A stretch of 64,000 nucleotides of DNA from Bin16 sp965206315 (lineage in GTDB: Bacteria > Chloroflexota > Dehalococcoidia > Lucifugimonadales > Australimonadaceae): NCBI GenBank assembly GCA_965206315.1, contig OZ242210.1:1674001-1738000 (forward strand). The letters run 5' to 3'. Positions 8,265 through 15,033 of this stretch are shown here, one piece after another; the stretch's first letter is position 1, and every line of letters begins with the position of its first letter. The notes beneath the pieces are model-generated. The model saw nothing but the letters and a program-made list of their open reading frames with translations. It searched no databases and was not told the DNA's origin. Made by a program: the position numbers and the translations under genes.

Positions 8265-10853
8265 TTGCTCCCGATAAGCCTCTCACTCTCCAACTTCCTC
8301 TCCTACCGCGACGCCGCCCCCACGCTCCACTTGGAGGGCATCCGCGTTGCGTGCCTCTGCGGGCCGAACGGCAACGGCAAGTCCGCGCTGCTGGACGCCG
8401 TCACGTGGGCGCTCTGGGGGAAGGCGCGCGGCCAGCGGCACGAGCAGCTCCTGCACCACGGCCAGACCGAGATGCGGGTCGAGCTGGTGTTCGACGTCGG
8501 CAGCGAGCGCTACCGGGTCTCCCGTCGCTACTCCCAGGCGAGGCGCAACGCCCAGAGTTCGTTGGAGTTGGCGGTCCAAACTGCTAGCGGAGAGTTCACC
8601 ACGGCGGGGACAGAGGGCACCGGAGACACCATCCGGGAGACCCAGGCGAGGATCGAACGCCTCATCAACATGGACTACGGGACATTCGTCAACAGCGCGT
8701 TCCTCGTGCAGGGACGCGCCGACGAGTTCACGATGGCCACTCCCGGCGAGCGCAAGGAAGTGCTCTCCAAGGTGCTCGGCCTCGGGCGGTACGACGAACT
8801 CTCGGAGCGCGCTCGTCTCCGGGGACGCGACGCACGGGCGAAGCTCGACGCCACCGCGCTCAACATCGACCGCCTGCGCGAGCGTGCCGCGAAGGCCGGC
8901 GAGACGCGCGCGGCGCTGACCGAAGCCGAACGTGAGCTCGCCGAGGCGGTAACGTACGTGAACGGCCTCACGGAGCGACTGCAGCTCCTCCGCGACAAGG
9001 TCGCGCACCTCGAACGGCGGCAGGCGGAGCGGGACGAGCAGGACGCCGCAGCGCAACGCGCGCGCCAGAGGCAGGCCGGCGAGGAGGCGGAAGCTGCGAC
9101 CCTCAACCAGCGCCTGGTCGGCTGGCAGCGCACCATCGAGCGCGCGGGCGAGATCGAGCAGGGGGTCGCCGCGTTGCAGGGCGCGCGTGAACATGCGCGG
9201 TCGCTGGCTGAGGCAGCACAGCAGGCGTACGCACTCCGGACGCAACTCGCGCCGTTGGAGAACGCGATAGGCCAGGCCCGCGCACGGCTGGAGAGCGACG
9301 TCCAGTCGCAGCGGCAACACGTCGACACCCAGCTCACGCCGAGGGCGGAGTCGCTGCCGTCGCTCCAGCGTGCGCAGGACGAGTTGACCGAGCGTCAGGC
9401 GGCGATGGAGAGCCGCCGGAACGACGCGGCGCAGGCTGAGGAGTCGCGGCGGCAACTCGAACTCGAGGTGCAGACGCTCCGTCTGGACAACGAGCAGGTG
9501 GAACAGAATGGCAGAGAGCTGAGGAGCAAACTCAACGTGCTCGACCACGAGCACGCGGACGGCACAACTTGCCCGCTCTGTAGCACTCAGTTGGGACCGG
9601 ACGGCGTCGCGCGCATTCGCACAGCCTACGAGAGCGAGATAGAGGGGCTGCTTCAGCGTCACAAGATGCAGAAGCAGCGTGCGGAGGAGCTGGAGCGGCA
9701 GGCAGGCGAGGCCGCGGCAGGCGCGGAGCGCGCGCAGCGCGAACTGGCCGCCGAGCAGCAGCGTATCGCCGGGGAGCAGAGCCGTCTGAACGTGCAGCGG
9801 GAGGAGGCGGAGCGGGCCGTGGAGCAGTTGAAGCAGGCCGTGCCTCTGCTCCGGCAGAATGAGGCCGCGCTTGCGAACGGGGCGTACGCGCAGGATGAGC
9901 AGGCGGCGGCGAAAGGGTTGCGGGAACGGCTTGCCGTGCTCTTGTTCGACCCGGCTGCGCTCAATGCTGCCGAGGCGCAGGTGCAGGAGCTCGTTCACTG
10001 GGAAGAGGAGCGGCTGGCGCTCGCCACGGCGCGCGAACGGATGGATGACGACACTGCGGCCCTCGAGCGTGCCCGCGCCCGGGCGACGGAGGCGGCGAAT
10101 GACGCTGCCCGCGCCGAGCAGGCGAGCGCTGCGATAGCGGAGGAGCTGGCGGAACTGCCGTCGTGGAAGGCGCAGCGCGGGCAGGTCGAGGAGGAGTTGC
10201 GTGTTGCGTCGGCGGCGCGCGACAGTCTCCAGGCCCGCAAGGGCTCGCTGGAGAACGAGATGCTGCAGATCGAACAGGCCGCCGCCGACCTTGCGCGCGC
10301 CGAGACCCAGCGGGAAACGCTCATCGGCGAAGCGAGCGCCTACGCGGAGCTGGCGCTCGCGTTCGGCAAGGGCGGCGTGCAGGCGCTCCTGATGGAGGCC
10401 GCCATTCCGCGCCTGGAGGACGAGGCGAACGACCTGCTGCGCCGGATGACGGACGGCAGGATGACGCTGAAGCTGGAGACGCAGAAGGAGCGCAGGAGCG
10501 GCGGTGACGTGGTCGAGACGCTCGAGATCGTCATCGCGGACGAGCTCGGCTCCCGCGCCTACGAGATGTTCAGCGGCGGCGAGCGCTTCCGCATCGACTT
10601 CGCCGTGCGCATCGCGCTCAGCAAGGTGCTCGCGTGGCGTTCCGGAGCGCCGCTGCCCACGCTCTTCATCGACGAGGGGTTCGGCACGCAGGACGCCGAA
10701 GGGCGCGACCGCATCCTGGAGGTCATACAGGCCATCGAGGACCGGTTCGAGCGCATCCTCGTCATCACGCACATGGACGACGTCAAGGAGGCGTTCCCGG
10801 TGCGCATCGAGGTCACGCGCGGCCCGAACGGCTCGACGTTCTCGCTCTCCTGA
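8265..10853 (+). CDS. sbcC: SMC-like nuclease ATPase subunit SbcC/Rad50
   Basis: The 862-residue protein has the Rad50/SbcC order: an N-terminal Walker A (GPNGNGKSALL, about 33-43), long coiled coils, a zinc-hook CPLC near residue 434, returning coiled coil, then the ABC signature FSGGERFR and Walker B LFIDEGFGTQD near the C terminus. With SbcD (Mre11) it trims hairpins and DNA ends during double-strand break repair. No sbcD lies on either side here, so the partner must be elsewhere. The start is a TTG at 8265 with a modest GAGG upstream; no later start would keep the beta-strand before Walker A. Confidence 0.92.
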   Translation: MLPISLSLSNFLSYRDAAPTLHLEGIRVACLCGPNGNGKSALLDAVTWALWGKARGQRHEQLLHHGQTEMRVELVFDVGSERYRVSRRYSQARRNAQSSLELAVQTASGEFTTAGTEGTGDTIRETQARIERLINMDYGTFVNSAFLVQGRADEFTMATPGERKEVLSKVLGLGRYDELSERARLRGRDARAKLDATALNIDRLRERAAKAGETRAALTEAERELAEAVTYVNGLTERLQLLRDKVAHLERRQAERDEQDAAAQRARQRQAGEEAEAATLNQRLVGWQRTIERAGEIEQGVAALQGAREHARSLAEAAQQAYALRTQLAPLENAIGQARARLESDVQSQRQHVDTQLTPRAESLPSLQRAQDELTERQAAMESRRNDAAQAEESRRQLELEVQTLRLDNEQVEQNGRELRSKLNVLDHEHADGTTCPLCSTQLGPDGVARIRTAYESEIEGLLQRHKMQKQRAEELERQAGEAAAGAERAQRELAAEQQRIAGEQSRLNVQREEAERAVEQLKQAVPLLRQNEAALANGAYAQDEQAAAKGLRERLAVLLFDPAALNAAEAQVQELVHWEEERLALATARERMDDDTAALERARARATEAANDAARAEQASAAIAEELAELPSWKAQRGQVEEELRVASAARDSLQARKGSLENEMLQIEQAAADLARAETQRETLIGEASAYAELALAFGKGGVQALLMEAAIPRLEDEANDLLRRMTDGRMTLKLETQKERRSGGDVVETLEIVIADELGSRAYEMFSGGERFRIDFAVRIALSKVLAWRSGAPLPTLFIDEGFGTQDAEGRDRILEVIQAIEDRFERILVITHMDDVKEAFPVRIEVTRGPNGSTFSLS

Positions 10854-10890
10854 CGCGCCGAAGGCGCGCCGTCTCGTGTAGCATCGCCTC

Positions 10891-10906
10891 GCCGACGTTC
10901 GTCGGC
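10891..10906. repeat. Small hairpin between sbcC and the CMD gene
   Basis: GCCGAC and GTCGGC form a 6-bp stem with loop GTTC. A second hairpin (CGCGCC, GAA, GGCGCG) lies at 10854-10868 just after the sbcC stop. Neither has a T-run; they may act together as a weak transcription end or mRNA stabiliser. Confidence 0.35.
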
Positions 10907-10936
10907 ACACACGTCTCACTGACAGGAGGACTGCCC

Positions 10937-11347
10937 ATGACGCTGCACCAGGCGGAGGAGAGCAAGGCGCGGGGACGCGCGGTACGGAAGGCGATCAGCG
11001 GCTCGGAGGGCTCGCGCAGCACCGGCAACGCCGCCGGGCTGGACATGGTCCCCGGGCTGGAGGACTTCGTCATCGGCTTCAACTTCGGCGAGATATGGTC
11101 GCGGGAGCGCATCGACCTCAGGACGCGCTGCATGATCGTGCTCGGCATGATGACGGCGCTGGGGCGCACGCCGCAGGTCGGGGCGTACACCCGCTATGCG
11201 CTGCACCTCGGCATCACGCCGGAGGAGATAGCGGAGGTCTTCCTGCAGGCGATCCCGTACGCCGGTCTGCCCGCCGCGTTCAACGCCATGCAGGCCGCCA
11301 GCGACGTCTTCAAGGAGCAGGGCGTCACCGTCAACATGGAGGCGTAG
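10937..11347 (+). CDS. Carboxymuconolactone decarboxylase-family protein (PcaC-like)
   Basis: The 136-residue product carries the CMD/AhpD-like helical fold: FGEIWSRERIDLRTRCMIVLGMMTALGRTPQ in the first half (quoted in part as RTRCMIVLGMM) and the HLGITPEEIAEVFLQAIPYAG motif in the second. PcaC-type members decarboxylate 4-carboxymuconolactone in the protocatechuate pathway, and related proteins reduce peroxides using a CxxC pair, which is absent here. AGGAGGA six bases before ATG 10937 fixes the start. It is followed after seven bases by two methyltransferase genes on the same strand, so the three probably share a transcript. The substrate is unknown. Confidence 0.82.
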   Translation: MTLHQAEESKARGRAVRKAISGSEGSRSTGNAAGLDMVPGLEDFVIGFNFGEIWSRERIDLRTRCMIVLGMMTALGRTPQVGAYTRYALHLGITPEEIAEVFLQAIPYAGLPAAFNAMQAASDVFKEQGVTVNMEA

Positions 11348-11354
11348 CCGCGGC

Positions 11355-11999
11355 ATGACCACCGATTCCCGCTGGAACCAGAGCGCGATGGTGGAGCGGA
11401 TGTCGTCGGACTTCGGACGCCGCTACCCGCTCGCGTTCTGGGAATTCTTCGAGTCCCGGGTGCGCCCGCGCACCGGCGACGCTCCCGCCGTAGCCGATCT
11501 CGGCTGTGGGGCCGGGCTGCTGCTGCAGGAGCTGTCGTCGCGCCTGCCGGACGCCACGCTGTGCGGTGTGGACGTATCCGAGGCGATGCTCGCGAACGCA
11601 AAAGGGCTCGATTACGCAGGCGTTGCGCCGTCGTTCACGCTGCACGATCTGAGCCACGCGCCGTATCCCGTGGAGGACGCGTCGCTCGACCTCTGCATCT
11701 CCGCCAACGTGACCTGCTTCCTCGACAACCCCTTCGTGTTGTTCGCCGAGGTGCGCCGGATGCTCCGGCCCGGCGGGGTCTACCTGCTGTTCGACTGGAA
11801 GCGGCAGGCGCTTCCGGCTTACATCGAGGGCCGCGGCGGGTTCGGCGACGATCCGGCGGCGCTGATGGGCCTGCAGCCGTTCCACAACCGCTTTACGACG
11901 GACGAGTGGCGGTGGCTGCTGGCGGAGGGCGGGTTCGACCTCGTCGGCGAGGCGCATCCCCGCACCAGCCACGTCGCCCTCGCGGGAGTGCCGCGATGA
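11355..11999 (+). CDS. Class I SAM-dependent methyltransferase (first of tandem pair)
   Basis: The 214-residue protein has the SAM-binding motif I VADLGCGAGLLLQEL near residues 36-50, an acidic strand-2 end GVDVSEAM, and the post-motif RRMLRPGGVYLLFDW typical of small-molecule methyltransferases of the Methyltransf_11 type. The stop overlaps the start of the next gene (ATGA), and the two proteins share architecture and many residues (FWEFFES versus FWRFWDEQ, GVDVSEAM versus GVDSNEAM, LLFDWKRQ versus MLFDWFRE), so they arose by duplication. Substrate unknown. Confidence 0.85.
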   Translation: MTTDSRWNQSAMVERMSSDFGRRYPLAFWEFFESRVRPRTGDAPAVADLGCGAGLLLQELSSRLPDATLCGVDVSEAMLANAKGLDYAGVAPSFTLHDLSHAPYPVEDASLDLCISANVTCFLDNPFVLFAEVRRMLRPGGVYLLFDWKRQALPAYIEGRGGFGDDPAALMGLQPFHNRFTTDEWRWLLAEGGFDLVGEAHPRTSHVALAGVPR

Positions 12000-12649
12000 C
12001 GCAACGGGACGACCGCGCCCTGCGCCGCCAGATCGAGCGCTACACGGTGCGCTTCAACGACGGCTTCTGGCGCTTCTGGGACGAGCAGGTCGCGCCCAGG
12101 CTCCCTGCCGCGCCGGTGATCGTGGACGTGGGGCCGGGGCCCGGCCTCTTCCTGCGCGACCTCTCCGAGCGGCTGCCGGGCGCGACGCTCCACGGTGTCG
12201 ACTCCAACGAGGCGATGGTCGAGAACGCACGAACGCTCGACTACGCCGGGCCGGTGCCGTCGCTCGTGCTGGCGAACGTGGAGAGCGCGCCGCTGCCCTA
12301 CGACGACGGGTCGGTCGACCTGCTGACGATAGCGGCGGTGCTCCATACGTTCGACGACCCGTTCACGTTCCTGCGGGAGCAGGCCGCGCGGGTGCTGAAG
12401 CCGGACGGCCGCATCATGCTGTTCGACTGGTTCCGGGAGCCGATGCGGGACTACATCGCGCGCCGCCTCGTCGAGCCGGGCGACCCGGAGGAGTTGCGGT
12501 ACGAGCGGGCGCTGGAGCAGTTCCGCATCCACAACAAGTACACGCTGGACGACTGGCGCTGGGTGTTCGCGGAGTCGGGACTGCGCGTCGAGGCGGAGAC
12601 ATCCGAGCCGCACCCGTCCGCGCGCCTCTGGCTGCTGCGCCCTGAGTAG
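11996..12649 (+). CDS. Class I SAM-dependent methyltransferase (second of tandem pair)
   Basis: The 217-residue product is a paralogue of the gene before it. Motif I is IVDVGPGPGLFLRDL, strand 2 ends GVDSNEAM, and the strand-4/5 region holds LKPDGRIMLFDW. The two starts and stops overlap by four bases, implying coupled translation. The motif I glycines have changed from GCGAG to GPGPG, still compatible with SAM binding. The pair may act as a heterodimer or on related substrates, which is inference only. The gene converges on the DUF4276 gene with five bases between them. Confidence 0.85.
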   Translation: MTQRDDRALRRQIERYTVRFNDGFWRFWDEQVAPRLPAAPVIVDVGPGPGLFLRDLSERLPGATLHGVDSNEAMVENARTLDYAGPVPSLVLANVESAPLPYDDGSVDLLTIAAVLHTFDDPFTFLREQAARVLKPDGRIMLFDWFREPMRDYIARRLVEPGDPEELRYERALEQFRIHNKYTLDDWRWVFAESGLRVEAETSEPHPSARLWLLRPE

Positions 12650-12654
12650 CCTGC

Positions 12655-13281
12655 CTACTCCTGCCCCAGCCGGGCGCGGAGTTCCTCTAGGCGCCTCAGA
12701 CACTTGTCGAGGCTAGGGGTGGTGGCTCTTGCCGCAGTGGGGTTCCACACATAGACGATGAAATGTTCCAAGAAAGCGTTGTAGTCAGGGCCGACCTGCG
12801 CTGTCGACCCGGCATTCGGCACGAGCGCCTCCTGTACTTGGCGACTGCGCGAGTGCCTAGCTAAGTTGACGAGGGTGCGTTTAGGATCAGGTTCCTCCTC
12901 CGGTAGCCTAGGCACACGGCTCATCGAGACATGGAGCAGTTTGGCTACTCCCTCGCGGTCGGCGAGGAGCCAACTCTCGATCTCGCGTACTACCACGCGG
13001 AACAACATGTTGGCGTGTCGGTCGGGCAGCCATTCACCAACGAGAGAGGCGGGGCAGTCAGGGCGTGGACGGACATCCATGAAGTCCACGAGTGCGAGGT
13101 GCGGGACTACTGCGGCGGCCTTGTTGAGCGCGCGAATGCGGCTTTGCACATAGGACCAGCCCTGCTTTCCGAATACCTCGTCTACGAAGAATCCGCATTC
13201 CAGAGCAACTCGCCGGGCTACGGCTTCTTCCAAGTTGCCCTCCGCGAGTATGCGGAGCGGATGGGGTGTGAACAGGGTCAT
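12655..13281 (-). CDS. DUF4276 family protein, predicted OLD-type TOPRIM partner
   Basis: The 208-residue protein resembles DUF4276: ILAEGNLEEAVARRV near residues 11-25 gives the conserved glutamate of a TOPRIM-like first strand, HLALVDFMDV supplies acidic residues in the position of the family's DYYGLP motif, and VVREIESWLLAD matches the conserved E-x-E helix. DUF4276 proteins are commonly encoded next to AAA ATPases and have been proposed as TOPRIM-fold nucleases related to OLD. The start overlaps the last four bases of the ATPase gene upstream, so the two are translationally coupled. GC is lower than in the flanking housekeeping genes, consistent with acquisition. Nuclease activity is inferred, not shown. 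Confidence 0.72.
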   Translation of the reverse strand: MTLFTPHPLRILAEGNLEEAVARRVALECGFFVDEVFGKQGWSYVQSRIRALNKAAAVVPHLALVDFMDVRPRPDCPASLVGEWLPDRHANMLFRVVVREIESWLLADREGVAKLLHVSMSRVPRLPEEEPDPKRTLVNLARHSRSRQVQEALVPNAGSTAQVGPDYNAFLEHFIVYVWNPTAARATTPSLDKCLRRLEELRARLGQE

Positions 13282-14423
13282 GCAAAGATGAACTGGCCTG
13301 ACGCGAGCGGAGCTGCTTTGGGAAGGAGTACGTCCGCAACGGTCATGCCCTCTCCCAGCAACACCTTGTCGGCCTCTTCGAGAGGAGCGAGTTGCGTCCC
13401 CTCTTTGTCTGGCCGAAGCACTAGGACTTCGTCGGCCCCTATACCGGGGTCATCCAGCATTTCGCGGGAGTAGGTGGAGGTGATGACTTGGCGAGGACGC
13501 TTGCGTGCCCTTGCTGCCGCCCGGAACATCGCAGGAATCTTCTGAACGATTTCAGGGTGCAGGGATAGTTCCGGTTCCTCAAGCAGCAGTGGGCCGTCAC
13601 CCTCAAAGGCAGACCAGAGCAGCCCCAGCAGCCTCAACGTCCCGTCCGAGAAATGCGCTTCATTCTGCTTCGCAGCCTGAGGCCGCCAGTTCATGAAGGA
13701 CCCCACTAAGTGAGGCACTCCGTTGTTATCCATCTCAGGGTCGAGCTCGGCGAGTTGCGGAATCGCTGCCTTCAGAGCCGCAGTGATGTTCTTCAGACGT
13801 GCCCTGCGAGTGTTCTTCGGCGTGTTGTAGACACGCAAGAGAAAGTCTCGCCCGAAGGGATCGTTCACGACCGCCCCGCCACCAGAAGAGAAACTCTGCG
13901 GGTCACGCACGACTTGAGGCACGAGGTGCTGGTAGGAGACCGACTGGAAGAACTCCGCAACGGGACGGAAATCCCTATTTGCAGAAACCTGTTCGAGGGC
14001 AGTTTGTATCAGGCGGGCATCGTCTGCTATGTCTTCAGGCGTCGGGCGACTGATGACCAATTCCCCATCAGCATTGCGCACGATCTCGGACGCAACCTTC
14101 GGTCGGCGGTTATTGTCCTGCCGTATCCGGAGTGCGTAAAGCCACTGGCACTTGCCGCTGTCGTCGGCGATTTCGACCTCAAACTCAATGTCAGGGCGCT
14201 GGCGTGCGTAGAGGCAACGCACAAGGGACAGCCCCCCACGGCTGTTCACTGCGGTACTTAGTCCCCCACCAGGCGCCGCAATATCCCGGAGGAAGCGAAC
14301 GGCATCCAGCAGGTTGGACTTGCCCACCGCGTTGGGGCCGATGACAAATACTCGTGGACGGAGATCTGCTCTGAAGTCTCTGAAGTTTCGCCAGTTCTGT
14401 AGGTGAAGCTTGCTGATGTACAT
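13278..14423 (-). CDS. AAA/ABC-type ATPase of an OLD/PARIS-like defence pair
   Basis: The 381-residue ATPase opens with MYISKLHLQNWRNF, a RecF/OLD-type beginning, then Walker A GPNAVGKS (29-36). The second half has FSDGTLRLLGLL, then Walker B LLLEEPELSLHPEIV near 280, as in AAA_21/AAA_15 proteins. Where most relatives have a switch histidine (STHS), this one reads STYS, so the histidine is replaced by tyrosine. The partner gene encodes DUF4276 and overlaps by four bases. In PARIS an ATPase sequesters a TOPRIM effector until a phage protein is sensed; the same logic is plausible here. ATG 14423 is the first start before the conserved region. A TACAAT lies upstream on the coding strand. Confidence 0.82.
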   Translation of the reverse strand: MYISKLHLQNWRNFRDFRADLRPRVFVIGPNAVGKSNLLDAVRFLRDIAAPGGGLSTAVNSRGGLSLVRCLYARQRPDIEFEVEIADDSGKCQWLYALRIRQDNNRRPKVASEIVRNADGELVISRPTPEDIADDARLIQTALEQVSANRDFRPVAEFFQSVSYQHLVPQVVRDPQSFSSGGGAVVNDPFGRDFLLRVYNTPKNTRRARLKNITAALKAAIPQLAELDPEMDNNGVPHLVGSFMNWRPQAAKQNEAHFSDGTLRLLGLLWSAFEGDGPLLLEEPELSLHPEIVQKIPAMFRAAARARKRPRQVITSTYSREMLDDPGIGADEVLVLRPDKEGTQLAPLEEADKVLLGEGMTVADVLLPKAAPLASGQFIFA

Positions 14424-14485
14424 AGTGCACTTGCCCACATCGCGGGACGTGTCCCTATTGTAGACGCTCTTATCTTTGCCGCGGG

Positions 14486-14863
14486 CTACCCGCCCAGCCG
14501 CGAACGGATGACAAGCAGGATGGCGAAACCCTCCGCACCTAGGGCGAGCGAGTACCAGAGCTGGTCCGCGCCCACCGTGAGCACGAACCCGACGATGCCG
14601 GGGGCGTGCGCCAGCAGCAGGAGCGTCTGCGCGAGACCTGCGGGAGCCCGCTGGCTCGCCAGGGCGTTCGCGGTGACGAGGAGCGAGGCGACAGGCACGG
14701 CGATGCCCGTGACGATCGCCACGATGGTCGCGAGCCGCGTGCCGAAGAACGGCTCGCTGTCGACGAGTGCGAAGTAGATCACGGCGACGGCGACGTAGAC
14801 GAACGGGGCGGGCAGCATCCCCCGCACGAGCATCTGGAACCTGCGCCGCTCGATAGGATTCAT
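14486..14863 (-). CDS. Small four-helix membrane protein, unknown function
   Basis: The 125-residue product has about four hydrophobic segments (near residues 18-33, 44-63, 78-97 and 102-119) and little else. The N terminus is rich in arginine (MNPIERRRF), which suggests it lies inside the cell. No enzyme motif is visible and I do not recognise a family. It lies between the AAA ATPase and a repeat element before leuS, on the same strand as both, but spacing does not suggest an operon. Confidence 0.6.
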   Translation of the reverse strand: MNPIERRRFQMLVRGMLPAPFVYVAVAVIYFALVDSEPFFGTRLATIVAIVTGIAVPVASLLVTANALASQRAPAGLAQTLLLLAHAPGIVGFVLTVGADQLWYSLALGAEGFAILLVIRSRLGG

Positions 14864-14895
14864 CGTGGGTGGGGTCTCCGCCCACCTCTCTCCTT

Positions 14896-15021
14896 GTCAT
14901 GCTGAGCGGAGCCGAAGGCGGGAGCCTGAGGCAAAGTCGAAGCATCTCTCGGGGAACGTTCGTGAGGGCAGACGCCTGCCCGAGAGATTCCGAGCGGAGC
15001 GCAGCGGAGTCGAGGAATGAC
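14896..15021. repeat. Long imperfect inverted-repeat element before leuS 3' end
   Basis: The element begins GTCAT and ends ATGAC, and contains a perfect 10-bp inverted pair, ATCTCTCGGG (14944-14953) and CCCGAGAGAT (14979-14988). The outer arms share GAGCGGAGC-rich sequence. It fills the space between the small membrane protein and leuS and looks like a miniature, non-coding repeat of the kind dispersed in many genomes. Confidence 0.55.
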
Positions 15022-15033
15022 ACTTCCTCCCGA

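Noticed and set aside
8283..10919. Minus-strand 878-codon frame opposite sbcC
   Set aside because: Low-complexity Arg/Leu/Glu composition with no motif; sbcC explains the coding signal.
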